Source of the DNA: Psychrobacillus soli | Lineage (GTDB): Bacteria > Bacillota > Bacilli > Bacillales_A > Planococcaceae | Assembly: GCF_006861775.1 (NCBI RefSeq) | Contig: NZ_VDGG01000021.1 | Location: forward strand, 1 to 64,000 | Direction: 5' to 3' | Length of the DNA: 64,000 nucleotides | In this document: one piece after another, positions 43,223 through 51,958 of the stretch | How the letters are laid out: every line of letters begins with the position of its first letter | Position numbering within the stretch: the stretch's first letter is position 1 | Program-made: the position numbers and the translations under genes | Notes under the pieces: generated by a model | Told to the model about the DNA's origin: nothing | Seen by the model: the letters and a program-made list of their open reading frames with translations, nothing else | Database searches by the model: none

Positions 43223-43444
43223 CTAGATCACCTTGCTTTCTTTTTGACTAACAGGAGCGATTGCTAATACGTTCATTAGTAGAAATGTTCGTTTTGCCTT
43301 CCTTTTAAAGCAATACACTTGAAAAGAGTTTTCTTGTACGTTCAATATTTTAACTCTTCTCTTACTAATTTCATTCGATTTAGATAGGTATATTAATTCA
43401 ATATTCTGTCCTCGGATGAAATATTTCTCTAACAAATCACGCAC
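43223..43444 (-). CDS. Mini-WYL-like protein
   Basis: A 73-residue protein whose core (IELIYLSKSNEISKRRVKIL, then VYCFKRKAKRTFLLMNVLAI) resembles a single stripped WYL ligand-sensing domain without a DNA-binding part. WYL domains often sense DNA ends or nucleotides and control DNA damage genes. Coupling to yolD fits such a role, but this is an inference. GGGGGA-type ribosome site precedes the ATG. Confidence 0.68.
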   Translation of the reverse strand: MRDLLEKYFIRGQNIELIYLSKSNEISKRRVKILNVQENSFQVYCFKRKAKRTFLLMNVLAIAPVSQKESKVI

Positions 43445-43566
43445 AAATGTTCCCCCTTTTCGTTTAGTATATGAAACATATGTTCTTTTTACAACAAGAA
43501 AATACTGCTAATTTCATTTTATTTTATTTTATTTTACCTATCATAAACTTTATCGTTTCCTAAACC

Positions 43567-43600
43567 CTAAAAACCCCATCCTTCTTGTACAAGAAGGATA
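43567..43600 (-). terminator. Terminator of the aceA-aceB-yhfH unit
   Basis: ATCCTTCTTGTACAAGAAGGAT is a perfect palindrome and on the minus strand is followed by GGGGTTTTTAG. Confidence 0.8.
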
Positions 43601-43616
43601 GGGCTTTCATTTTGAC

Positions 43617-43739
43617 TTATTCTTCGTTCATGCCGATGCAACGTTCACATTCGTAAAGGGATGATTCTACTTTCTCATGAATCTCACATCCGCATTCACG
43701 ACAATGCTTTGTATTTACTTCTTGAGTAGTTGTTTTCAT
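43617..43739 (-). CDS. YhfH-like 40-residue zinc-finger protein
   Basis: A short frame of 40 residues. ATG 43739 follows AGGAGGTGAT at ideal spacing. It encodes C13-x-x-C16 and C31-x-x-C34, with G17-C18-E19-I20, the pattern of the YhfH family of small Bacillales proteins (CxECG and CExC). It begins 12 nt after the aceB stop and ends before a terminator, so it is the third gene of the glyoxylate operon. Function is unknown. Confidence 0.8.
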   Translation of the reverse strand: MKTTTQEVNTKHCRECGCEIHEKVESSLYECERCIGMNEE

Positions 43740-43751
43740 GCAAATCACCTC

Positions 43752-45344
43752 CTATAATTTTTCATAGCCTGGCAACGTGAGAAATTCAACAAAATCTTGT
43801 TCACTTATTAAGGAAAGGAAAAGCTCAGCTGCTTCGTTGTAACGACCATTTGCATAGTTTTCGTTGCCAAATGTTTTTTCTAGCTTCTCTAGTTCTTCTC
43901 GCAATGTTTCTCGTACTAAACTTTCCGTAACTTTACGGCCATCTTCTAGTTTCCCTTCTGGATGGCGAATCCATTGCCATACTTGTGTCCGCGAAATTTC
44001 AGCAGTAGCAGCATCTTCCATTAAATGATTGATCGGTGCTGCTCCGTTTCCGCGTAACCATGAAGCAATATATTGAACCCCTACACTACAATTTAAACGT
44101 AAACCATCTTCTGTAATGGAGCCTTGAGGGACTTCCAATAAGTTCCTTGCTGCCACCTTCACATCTTCTCGTTTCCGATGAATCTGATTAGGCGTAGGCA
44201 TATGCTCATTAAATTCACCTAAAGCTACAGAGACTAGACCCGGATGTGCTACCCACGTTCCATCATGCCCATCGGTTGCTTCTCTTCGTTTGTCTTCTCG
44301 CACTTTTGCAAATGCCGCTTCATTCGCCGCTTCGTCACCTTTAATCGGAATTTGTGCTGCCATCCCACCAATTGCTGGGGCATTTCTACGATGACAAGTT
44401 TGAATGCAAAGTTGCGTATACGCACGCATAAATGGTGATGTCATCGTTACTTGACCACGATCCGGTAAAATGACATCTGGTTGATTGCGAAGACGTTTAA
44501 TATAACTGAAAATATAATCCCAACGCCCACAGTTCAGCCCAGCCGAATGATCTCGCAACTCATATAATATTTCATCCATTTCGAATGCTGCCATAATGGT
44601 TTCGATTAATACAGTTGCTTTAATCGTTCCATTCGGAACACCTAACTGCTTTTGTGCAAATAGGAAAATGTCATTCCATAATCGTGCTTCTAAATGACTT
44701 TCTAGCTTTGGCAAATAAAAGTAAGGACCGGTTCCGCGAGCTAGCAATTCCTTCACATTATGGAAAAAGTATAATCCGAAATCGAAGAAGCTACCTGCAA
44801 TCTGTTCTCCATCAATGAGTACATTCTTTTCAAGCAAATGTAAGCCCCTTGGACGAATCATTAGTACAGCAGTTTCTTCCTTTAAACGATACTCCTTCCC
44901 GTTATCTTGCTTAAAAGAAATCGCTTTTCGAACAGCGTCTCGCATGTTCATTTGACCTTCAATCATATTTTCCCAAGTAGGTGAAGTGGCATCTTCAAAG
45001 CAAGCCATAAATGTTTTGGCACCAGAGTTTAACGCATTAATGACCATTTTGCGATTGACAGGACCTGTAATTTCAACTCGGCGGTCCTGAAGGTCTTTCG
45101 GAAGTGGAGCAATTGTCCAGTCCCCTTCTCGAATGGCTTTCGTTTCTTTTAAAAAGTCTAATGTTCCGCCATTATCAAGTTGCCTTTGACGTTCTTGTCT
45201 AGTTTCTAGAAGTTCTTTTCTTCTTTCATTAAACAAGCGGTGAATCGATGCTATGAAGTCTAGTGCTTCTGCTGTTAGAATTTCTCTACTTGCTGTTGTT
45301 TCTTTTCCAACTATTTCAATGTTTTTAGCAGTGGTTTGTTTCAT
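43752..45344 (-). CDS. aceB: Malate synthase A
   Basis: A 530-residue enzyme that condenses glyoxylate with acetyl-CoA to malate in the glyoxylate bypass. Recognisable blocks are [50 protein letters not shown], the acetyl-CoA region [14 protein letters not shown] and the [11 protein letters not shown] motif. The length is typical of the A isoform. It follows aceA by 30 nt with GGGAGG before ATG. Confidence 0.96.
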   Translation of the reverse strand: MKQTTAKNIEIVGKETTASREILTAEALDFIASIHRLFNERRKELLETRQERQRQLDNGGTLDFLKETKAIREGDWTIAPLPKDLQDRRVEITGPVNRKMVINALNSGAKTFMACFEDATSPTWENMIEGQMNMRDAVRKAISFKQDNGKEYRLKEETAVLMIRPRGLHLLEKNVLIDGEQIAGSFFDFGLYFFHNVKELLARGTGPYFYLPKLESHLEARLWNDIFLFAQKQLGVPNGTIKATVLIETIMAAFEMDEILYELRDHSAGLNCGRWDYIFSYIKRLRNQPDVILPDRGQVTMTSPFMRAYTQLCIQTCHRRNAPAIGGMAAQIPIKGDEAANEAAFAKVREDKRREATDGHDGTWVAHPGLVSVALGEFNEHMPTPNQIHRKREDVKVAARNLLEVPQGSITEDGLRLNCSVGVQYIASWLRGNGAAPINHLMEDAATAEISRTQVWQWIRHPEGKLEDGRKVTESLVRETLREELEKLEKTFGNENYANGRYNEAAELFLSLISEQDFVEFLTLPGYEKL

Positions 45345-45374
45345 TTATTAATAACCTCCCATCCCCATGATTGA

Positions 45375-46658
45375 TTATATAAATTGTGCTACTTCTGTAG
45401 AACCTTTCATCGCTGTCGTAGACGAAGTTCCTCCAGAAATTACTTGTGAAATGTCATCGAAGTATCCAGTACCTACTTCACGCTGATGCTTCGTCGCTGT
45501 GTAACCCTTTTCTTCGTTTGCGAACTCTGCTTGTTGAAGCTTAGAGTAAGCTGCCATTCCATTTGTTTTGTAGTCATGCGCTAGTTCGAACATACTGTGG
45601 TTTAATGCATGGAATCCTGCAAGCGTTACGAATTGGAATTTGTAGCCCATTTTCCCTAACTCCACTTGGTATTTTGCAATTGTTTCATCATCTAAGTTTG
45701 CTTTCCAGTTGAAGGAAGGTGAACAGTTATATGCGAGTAATTTCCCAGGAAATTGCGCATGAATCGCATCGGCGAATTGTTTTGCTTCGTCTAGGCTCGG
45801 GTGCGACGTTTCACACCAGATAAGATCTGCATAAGGTGCATATGCTAAACCTCGTGCGATCGCCTGCTCGATACCTGGTTTTGTTCGGAAAAATCCTTCT
45901 GGCGTTCTTTCTCCTGTAATAAATTCTGCGTCTCGTGGATCGATATCACTTGTTACCATATCTGCCGCATCCGCATCTGTACGGGCGATTAATACAGTTG
46001 GAACACCGGACACATCTGCTGCTAGGCGAGCAGCGATTAAATTGCGAATCGCATTTTGTGTGGGAAGCAGTACTTTACCACCAAGATGACCACATTTCTT
46101 TTCAGAAGCTAACTGGTCTTCTAAGTGAACACCTGCTGCCCCTGCCTCAATCATGCCTTTCATTAGCTCAAATACGTTTAGCGGACCGCCAAAACCAGCT
46201 TCTGCATCTGCAATAATTGGTGCGAACCAATCGAAATGATCTTCTCTTCCTTCCGCTTGGTCAATTTGATCTGCACGTTGTAATGCTTGGTTAATACGTT
46301 TTACAACTGCTGGTACACTGTTTGCGGGGTAAAGGCTTTGGTCTGGATACATTTGACCTGACAAGTTAGCGTCTGCCGCAACTTGCCAACCACTTAAGTA
46401 AATCGCTTGAAGTCCTGCTTTTACTTGTTGTACTGCTTGATTTCCTGTTAGAGCTCCAAGCGCATTAACAAAATCTTCCTTATGAAGCGAATTCCATAAA
46501 CGCTCCGCACCTTTGCGAGCTAGCGTATGTTCAATTTGTAAGGAGCCGCGAAGTTTAATCACTTCTTCTGGTGAGTAAGGGCGTTCAATCCCTTTCCAAC
46601 GATTCTCTTGATCCCACTCTGCACGTAATTGTTCTACTTGTTGTTGTCTTGTTAACAT
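45375..46658 (-). CDS. aceA: Isocitrate lyase
   Basis: A 427-residue lyase splitting isocitrate into glyoxylate and succinate. The catalytic motif [11 protein letters not shown] is intact; other landmarks are [25 protein letters not shown] and [11 protein letters not shown] favour ATG 46658 (nine nt after GGAGAGG) over the two ATG just upstream at 46664 and 46667. It is the promoter-proximal gene of the bypass operon, with a divergent LytTR regulator. Confidence 0.95.
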   Translation of the reverse strand: MLTRQQQVEQLRAEWDQENRWKGIERPYSPEEVIKLRGSLQIEHTLARKGAERLWNSLHKEDFVNALGALTGNQAVQQVKAGLQAIYLSGWQVAADANLSGQMYPDQSLYPANSVPAVVKRINQALQRADQIDQAEGREDHFDWFAPIIADAEAGFGGPLNVFELMKGMIEAGAAGVHLEDQLASEKKCGHLGGKVLLPTQNAIRNLIAARLAADVSGVPTVLIARTDADAADMVTSDIDPRDAEFITGERTPEGFFRTKPGIEQAIARGLAYAPYADLIWCETSHPSLDEAKQFADAIHAQFPGKLLAYNCSPSFNWKANLDDETIAKYQVELGKMGYKFQFVTLAGFHALNHSMFELAHDYKTNGMAAYSKLQQAEFANEEKGYTATKHQREVGTGYFDDISQVISGGTSSTTAMKGSTEVAQFI

Positions 46659-46689
46659 ATTCATCATCCTCTCCTCATTTAATGTATGA

Positions 46690-46799
46690 AACAGTTAAAA
46701 ATATTACTTTTGCACTGTTCCATAACAGTTTGTTTTCTTGTAATCTACTATATAACAATATTCAGAATTTTGCATGGTTTTTCAGATAAACAACTGTTT
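46690..46799. promoter_or_regulatory. Cluster of AACAGTT motifs in the aceA/LytTR intergenic region
   Basis: AACAGTT occurs at 46690 and 46724 on the plus strand, and AACAGT(T) at 46714-46720 and 46792-46799 on the minus strand. ACAGTTTGT at 46725 fits the published LytTR core. These are candidate sites for the divergent LytTR regulator. Confidence 0.4.
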
Positions 46800-46860
46800 T
46801 TAGAGGATGAAATGGAAATAAGGCCGATGAACGAGGAATTCTTATAATGGAGGGGAATGG

Positions 46861-47517
46861 ATGGAAATATCGAAGGATGAACTATTACCATATATCGCCA
46901 TGTTGGAGGATTGGATTCCCAAAGAAGCTTCTATCGCTATCGCTGTAAGGGATGAGTACATTTATTGTGATGCCAAAAAACAAAATCTGCGGCTAGAGAA
47001 TGGGCAAAAAGTGAAAGAAGGGAGCATTACTGAAATAGCTATGCAGACCTGTTGTAGAACAGAGGGGATAGTAGAGGATTTCATTCTAAGCGAACCTTAT
47101 TATGGAATCGCCTATCCTATCAATATTTTAGAAGAAACTGGAGCTCTTATTGTTATACTGCCTTCAAAACAACCGGTTATAAATCCAACTCCCTATCGTT
47201 TCTTAACAGGGAAATTAGAAGAAGAATGGCGACCAATACCAATTGAGAAAATTGCATATATGGAGAGCCTTCAGAAAAAAACATGGTTTTACGCAGATAA
47301 AGAGCCTTACAAAACGAGTATTCCGCTGAAAGAATTACAACAACGACTACCAGAATCATTTTTACGCATTCACCGATCTTATATTGTCAATGTAGCTTTT
47401 ATCGATCGAATCATACGAGATTTCTCTTCTAATTTGCTTGTGCTACTCCAAGACGGCACGGAGCTACCAGTAAGCCAGACGTATACAGCAGATGTCAGGA
47501 GTGCTTTAGGATTTTAA
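46861..47517 (+). CDS. LytTR-family transcriptional regulator
   Basis: A 218-residue regulator. The C-terminal 100 residues are a LytTR DNA-binding domain (IPIEKIAYMESLQKKTWFYA, KELQQRLPESFLRIHRSYIVN). The N-terminal 110 residues resemble a PAS-like ligand domain, with GIAYPINILEETGALIVIL typical of a sensory fold; no receiver domain is present. It is divergent from aceA, and the shared upstream region has candidate LytTR sites. Control of the glyoxylate bypass is therefore likely but inferred. Confidence 0.86.
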   Translation: MEISKDELLPYIAMLEDWIPKEASIAIAVRDEYIYCDAKKQNLRLENGQKVKEGSITEIAMQTCCRTEGIVEDFILSEPYYGIAYPINILEETGALIVILPSKQPVINPTPYRFLTGKLEEEWRPIPIEKIAYMESLQKKTWFYADKEPYKTSIPLKELQQRLPESFLRIHRSYIVNVAFIDRIIRDFSSNLLVLLQDGTELPVSQTYTADVRSALGF

Positions 47518-47521
47518 TAGC

Positions 47522-47555
47522 GAAAAAAGCTATCTCAGATGAAGATAGCTTTTTA
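47522..47555 (+). terminator. Terminator after the LytTR gene
   Basis: AAAGCTATCT and AGATAGCTTT form the stem (loop CAGATGA region) followed by TTTTA. Repeat array A3 begins 8 nt later. Confidence 0.82.
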
Positions 47556-47562
47556 TTATGCG

Positions 47563-47665
47563 ATTTAGTTGCTTTCCGTTTACATCTGGTTGCTCTCGCA
47601 GGTGAATTAGTTGCTCTAGAGTTACTTTTAGTTGCTCTCGTGAGCCAATTAGTTGCCCTTACCTA
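47563..47665. repeat. 21-bp tandem repeat array A3 (five units)
   Basis: GTTGC cores at 47568, 47589, 47610, 47631 and 47652 repeat at exactly 21 bp. Units read TTAGTTGCTYTC or a close form; the last ends GTTGCCCTTACC. The array fills the gap between two convergent genes. Confidence 0.87.
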
Positions 47666-47676
47666 CTTATTGGTAA

Positions 47677-48561
47677 TTAAACAACTACTTCTTGCTTAGT
47701 AGACCTACTACCAACTGTTAAAACAACAATACTTCCAAGTAACAATAAAATCCCAATCCAAGACGTTGCGCTCAGAATTTCTCCTACGATAAATACCCCT
47801 AACAATGCAGCAGTGGTCGGTTCTGCGAGCGACAACGTTAATGCCGATGAAGAAGGGATTTTGTGAAGCCCTCTTCCATATAACACATACGCCACACTCG
47901 TCGTTGCCACCCCTAAGTAAAAAATAATCCCTACATTTCCTACGTTTTGCAACCAGCTAACATCATACAAAAACCAAAATGGCGATAATAATACGGCACT
48001 CACAGAAAAAGTCATAGCGACTACAGGAATGGCCTCTTCTTTTTGTAAAAGCGATTTACTAGACATCGTATATATCGCAAATCCAAGCCCGGCGATTAAT
48101 GAATACATGACGCCAATCGGATTGATCGTAATTTCTCCTTTATTCATAAATAAAAAAATGCATCCTAGTAACGCAAAAGCTGTCGATATTCTCCAAATTT
48201 TTGACGGTCTCAATTTTAAAAATACCCACTCGATTAGTCCTGAAAATACAGGAGCACTTCCTATGGCAACTACACTCGCAATAGCCACTCCTGTTAATTT
48301 AACCGATGAAAAAAATAATAATTGGAAAAGTGATATACAGATTGCAGCATAGATTGTCTCTCTCCAAGGCCAACTTTTAAACTTTATTTTCTTTAATAGA
48401 ATCATTACGATTAATAAAGAAAAACCACCAACCGCTGATCGCCCCGCACTAATAACGAAAGGATGTGCATTTTCTGGTAAAAACGTTTGCGCCGTTCCTG
48501 TCGTCCCCCATAAAATGGCACCAAGTAACACGAAAATGTATGGTATTACAGACAAACCCAT
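47677..48561 (-). CDS. EamA/DMT-family transporter
   Basis: A membrane protein of about 294 residues with ten helices in two EamA repeats (about 8-135 and 150-285), typical of RhaT/YdcZ-type metabolite exporters. GAILWGTTGTAQTF and the second-repeat ATTSVAYVLYGRGLH are characteristic. I chose ATG 48561 next to GGAGAGGTG; the longer frame adds 20 residues without a ribosome site. Substrate unknown. Confidence 0.85.
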   Translation of the reverse strand: MGLSVIPYIFVLLGAILWGTTGTAQTFLPENAHPFVISAGRSAVGGFSLLIVMILLKKIKFKSWPWRETIYAAICISLFQLLFFSSVKLTGVAIASVVAIGSAPVFSGLIEWVFLKLRPSKIWRISTAFALLGCIFLFMNKGEITINPIGVMYSLIAGLGFAIYTMSSKSLLQKEEAIPVVAMTFSVSAVLLSPFWFLYDVSWLQNVGNVGIIFYLGVATTSVAYVLYGRGLHKIPSSSALTLSLAEPTTAALLGVFIVGEILSATSWIGILLLLGSIVVLTVGSRSTKQEVVV

Positions 48562-48657
48562 CACCTCTCCTGAAAATTCTCGTTTTACTTTCAATATAGC
48601 ACATATTGAGATAGTGACCATCGTATCTTATACTTATATAGATAGGAGGCATTCCCC

Positions 48658-48888
48658 ATGTATATGACAGTAGAAGAAACTGCGAATTATTTATCTATGC
48701 CTATTGAACAAGTGAAACGCTATATTGCTGAAAAAAAGATTCGTGCAATCTTCGATGGTGAAGATTATTACGTTAATAGTGCACAATTCCACACACATTT
48801 GGAGCAAGTCGAAGAGTTAAAACGCCAAATTGATGAATGGCGAAACACGCCGATTCCTGATGATATTGATGTGAAAGATGAAGATTAA
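48658..48888 (+). CDS. Excisionase-type helix-turn-helix protein
   Basis: A 76-residue protein. Residues 1-45 form a MerR/excisionase-like winged helix (MTVEETANYLSMPIEQVKRY, then KKIRAIFDGEDYYV), and the rest is an acidic coiled coil ending DIDVKDED. GATAGGAGG precedes the ATG. No integrase or phage genes adjoin it, so it is more likely a small chromosomal regulator than a true excisionase. Confidence 0.75.
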   Translation: MYMTVEETANYLSMPIEQVKRYIAEKKIRAIFDGEDYYVNSAQFHTHLEQVEELKRQIDEWRNTPIPDDIDVKDED

Positions 48889-48906
48889 AGTTTAAATAGT
48901 TAAACG

Positions 48907-48945
48907 AAAAGGGGCTTTCTCCAGATGTGGGAAAGCTCTTTTGAT
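48907..48945 (+). terminator. Terminator after the HTH gene
   Basis: GGGGCTTTC pairs with GGAAAGCTC around a CCAGATGTG loop, followed by TTTT. Confidence 0.7.
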
Positions 48946-48989
48946 TTTTGGTGCCAAGATAATACACCGCATTCATTAGCGCCTCAATC

Positions 48990-49118
48990 CAAGTAAACTT
49001 GTTTTTTTAAGAATTGGTTGCTCTCGTGCTGATTTAGTTGCTTTCCGAGTAGAACTGGTTGCTTTCAATGATGGATTGGTTGCCCTAAGCCATTTATTGG
49101 ATTCACACAGTCGAAAAA
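48990..49118. repeat. 21-bp tandem repeat array A4 (four units)
   Basis: GTTGC cores at 49017, 49037, 49058 and 49079 are 20, 21 and 21 bp apart. Both flanks (AAGTAAACTTGTTTTTTTAA before, CCTAAGCCATTTATTGGATT after, GAAAAACTACA further on) match array A1 at 10.6 kb, so A1 and A4 are copies of one larger element. Confidence 0.85.
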
Positions 49119-49131
49119 CTACAGACATAAC

Positions 49132-49176
49132 AAAAAATAGGATGATACTCTACAAGTAGAGATCATCCTATTTTTT
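49132..49176 (-). terminator. Terminator after hom
   Basis: AAAAAATAGGATGAT and ATCATCCTATTTTTT are perfect arms with an inner CTCTAC/TAGAG pairing. Very strong; could act in both directions. Confidence 0.88.
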
Positions 49177-49189
49177 ACTTGTGTAGATT

Positions 49190-50176
49190 TTAGATCGTAA
49201 TAAAAAATCCAGCACGTTTTCCAATAATTTCAGCGTAATCCTCTACCATTACACTTGCAGTAGGATACATACCCGCTCCTGGTCCTACTAATGTTAGTGT
49301 TCCAATATAGTTTGTATCCAGTGATACAGCGTTATTTACTCCTTCTATCGCATACAAAGGATGATCTGGGCCTACAAGCTGCGGTCCAACTGATGCAAAT
49401 AGTTCTCCGTTTTCATCTTGTTCGATTTCTGCAACATGGCGGTAACGAAGACCTTCTTGCTTCGCTTTTCTAACATCCTCTAATGAAATTTCATCAATTC
49501 CTACTACCTTTACATCGTTCCAGTTTGGCTGTTTACCAAAAGCGAGCGCACTTAAAATCATTAATTTACGGAATGCATCTTGACCAGAGACGTCATTATA
49601 TGGATCTGCTTCTGCATAACCTAAGAGCTGTGCTTCCTTGAGGGCATCTTCAAACTGGCATTCATCTACACGCATTTGCGTTAAAATGTAATTCGATGTT
49701 CCATTTAAAATCCCTTGAATTTTCTTCACTGAATTGACTTGAAGTAAATTCTTCAATGTTTTAATAACAGGAACTCCACCAGCTGTAGTTGCTTCATACC
49801 CGACAAATACGCCGCGTGATTTCGCACGCTCTTGTAGAGGAATACTATATTTAGAGAACATCACTTTATTTGCCGTAATGACGTGACATCCTTTATCGAT
49901 CGCTCGACATAAATAGCCATACGCTGGTTCTTCATTGACGATTGCTTCAAAGACTACTTGAAGTCCTTGAATATTCATAATATCTTCAAAATCATCTGTC
50001 ACTAGCACACCAGGCGTTGCTATTCTATCTTTTGCTAAGTTATTGACAAGAATAGCGCTAATTTCAATGTCTAACCCTAACGATCTTTTCAAGTCTTCTC
50101 TTTTTTCGTTTACAATATTATATATCCCTTGGCCGACTGTTCCGAAACCTAAGATTGCTGCTTTTATTTTCGCCAT
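49190..50176 (-). CDS. hom: Homoserine dehydrogenase lacking the ACT domain
   Basis: A 328-residue NAD(P)-dependent dehydrogenase making homoserine from aspartate semialdehyde. GFGTVGQG near residue 10, TANKVMFSKY, GGVPVIKTLKNLL and NGTSNYILTQM mark the nucleotide and catalytic parts. The chain ends right after the catalytic domain, about 100 residues short of the usual Bacillus form, so the C-terminal threonine-sensing ACT domain is absent. It follows metY by 113 nt under the same SAM riboswitch, which suggests a methionine-dedicated enzyme. Confidence 0.92.
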   Translation of the reverse strand: MAKIKAAILGFGTVGQGIYNIVNEKREDLKRSLGLDIEISAILVNNLAKDRIATPGVLVTDDFEDIMNIQGLQVVFEAIVNEEPAYGYLCRAIDKGCHVITANKVMFSKYSIPLQERAKSRGVFVGYEATTAGGVPVIKTLKNLLQVNSVKKIQGILNGTSNYILTQMRVDECQFEDALKEAQLLGYAEADPYNDVSGQDAFRKLMILSALAFGKQPNWNDVKVVGIDEISLEDVRKAKQEGLRYRHVAEIEQDENGELFASVGPQLVGPDHPLYAIEGVNNAVSLDTNYIGTLTLVGPGAGMYPTASVMVEDYAEIIGKRAGFFITI

Positions 50177-50289
50177 ACTTTCTCCTCCAACTAAATCTGC
50201 ACAATTGAGCGTTTTTTTATATTCTGAGTAATTCGTGATTGACTATTTTATTTATTGTAGACTATTCCCGCTCAATAAACAACAAAATT

Positions 50290-51582
50290 CTATCTAGAGA
50301 GGACATTTGTTTTTTCTACGAGTACTTTATCCAAAGCATTTTGCAAATCTTCTACCGCTTCTAACCCTACAGATAAGCGGATTAAGTCCTCTGTAACGCC
50401 TGTTTTTAATAAGTCTTCTGGTGTTAACTGTTGATGTGTCGTAGAAGCTGGGTGAATGATTAGTGATTTCGCATCTCCTACGTTTGCTACATGTGACCAA
50501 ATTTCAATATTATCAATAATATGGCGACCAGCTTCTTTTCCACCTTTTACTCCAAAGTTTAAGATGGAACCAAATCCGTTTTGTAAATATTTTTTCGCTA
50601 ATTCATGAGATGGATGATCTTCAAGACCTAAGTAATTTACCCACTCTACTCCTTCATGGTTCACTAAGTATTCGGCAAGGATTTGTGCATTTTCATTGTG
50701 TTTTGGAACTCGAAGATGTAGTGTTTCTAACCCTTGTAAAAACGAAAATGCTGCTTCTGGACTTAATGAAGGACCGAAATCCCGCAAAAGCTGTACACGT
50801 AATTTAATCGCAAATGCGACGTTTGGTACATCAATTCCATATCTTAAACCGTGATATGTTACGTCCGGCTCTGTAAATCCTGGGAATTTGTCTGAGTTCC
50901 AGTCAAAATTTCCTCCGTCTACAACAATTCCACCAATTGTAGTTCCGTGACCGCCAATCCATTTTGTTGCAGAATGGATAACAATATGAGCACCGTGCTT
51001 GATCGGGTTCGTTCCATACGGAGTAGCGAATGTGTTATCTATTAAAAGCGGAACGCCTACTTCATTTGCAATTGCTGCTACTTTTTCTATATCTAATATA
51101 TTTAAGCTTGGGTTTCCGATCGTTTCTGCAAAGAAACCTTTTGTTTTATCTGTCACTGCAGCACGGAAGTTTTCCGGATTAGTAGAATCGACAAATCTTA
51201 CCGTAATGCCGTAACGAGGCAATGTATGTGCGAATAAATTAAATGTACCGCCGTATAAGTTTTCTGCTGCGATTATTTCGTCGCCTGCTCCCGCAATATT
51301 CAAAATGGAGAACGCAATTGCCGCCATACCAGAAGATAGTGCAACAGCAGCCGTTCCACCTTCAAGAAGAGCCACCCGTTGTTCAAAAACATCGACAGTC
51401 GGATTCATAATACGAGAGTAAATATTACCTGTTTCTTTTAATGCAAAAAGATTTTGTGCATGCTCTGTATCGCGAAAAACGTAAGAAGTCGTTTTGTGAA
51501 TAGGTACTGCCCGTGAACCTGTTACCGGATCTGGTTGTTGACCACCGTGCAAAAGAACTGTTTCTTTTTGAAGATTTGTCAT
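50290..51582 (-). CDS. metY: O-acetylhomoserine sulfhydrylase (MetY type)
   Basis: A 430-residue PLP enzyme of the Cys/Met metabolism family that makes homocysteine from O-acetylhomoserine and sulfide. The length (about 430, longer than MetB/MetC at about 380) and LHGGQQPDPVTGSRAVPIHKT favour MetY. The PLP Lys is in HSATKWIGGHG; YSRIMNPT and SLIIHPASTTHQQL are other landmarks. GAGGAATTC precedes the ATG. Its leader is a SAM-I riboswitch. Confidence 0.94.
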   Translation of the reverse strand: MTNLQKETVLLHGGQQPDPVTGSRAVPIHKTTSYVFRDTEHAQNLFALKETGNIYSRIMNPTVDVFEQRVALLEGGTAAVALSSGMAAIAFSILNIAGAGDEIIAAENLYGGTFNLFAHTLPRYGITVRFVDSTNPENFRAAVTDKTKGFFAETIGNPSLNILDIEKVAAIANEVGVPLLIDNTFATPYGTNPIKHGAHIVIHSATKWIGGHGTTIGGIVVDGGNFDWNSDKFPGFTEPDVTYHGLRYGIDVPNVAFAIKLRVQLLRDFGPSLSPEAAFSFLQGLETLHLRVPKHNENAQILAEYLVNHEGVEWVNYLGLEDHPSHELAKKYLQNGFGSILNFGVKGGKEAGRHIIDNIEIWSHVANVGDAKSLIIHPASTTHQQLTPEDLLKTGVTEDLIRLSVGLEAVEDLQNALDKVLVEKTNVLSR

Positions 51583-51645
51583 TTTGAATTCCTCCTAGAA
51601 AATAGTTTAGATGGACACATTGGGAGCAGATTTTTTTTAGGACAA

Positions 51646-51678
51646 ACAAAAACCCCACTTCGATTAAGAAGAGGGGTG
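51646..51678 (-). terminator. Terminator of the SAM riboswitch
   Basis: ACCCCTCTTC pairs with GAAGTGGGGT on the minus strand, followed by TTTTTGTTTG. It lies between the SAM-I aptamer and metY. Confidence 0.85.
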
Positions 51679-51693
51679 CAATTTCGCATGTTC

Positions 51694-51812
51694 CTCCTCT
51701 TATCTTCCAAATTCTCAGACCGAATTTGTAGGAATTAGCACCTTTCCAAGTTTAGAACTCGTTGGTTGCCGGGCATCGCAGGGCCTAGTCCCTCCGCCAC
51801 TCTTGATAAGAG
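51694..51812 (-). ncRNA. SAM-I riboswitch (S-box) upstream of metY-hom
   Basis: On the minus strand CTCTTATCAAGAGTGGCGGA, GGGACTAGGCCC, ATGCCCGGCAACC, GGTGCTAATTCC and AGATAAGAG give the full S-box in order. S-adenosylmethionine binding should end transcription before metY. Confidence 0.96.
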
Positions 51813-51958
51813 TATTAGATTAAGTTTTTCCATCTTGATACAAAGTATAAGATTCTATTAATCTGTTCGTCAAGTGTTTTTGTGAAAAATTCTGAAACTT
51901 CTTTATTATTCATACGTTAAATGTTATGTATATATTTATAAAGAGATGAGGTGATGTC

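Noticed and set aside
48658-48888. Excisionase-like gene as a sign of a mobile element
   Set aside because: No integrase, attachment repeats or phage genes adjoin it. Small MerR-type HTH proteins are common as chromosomal regulators.
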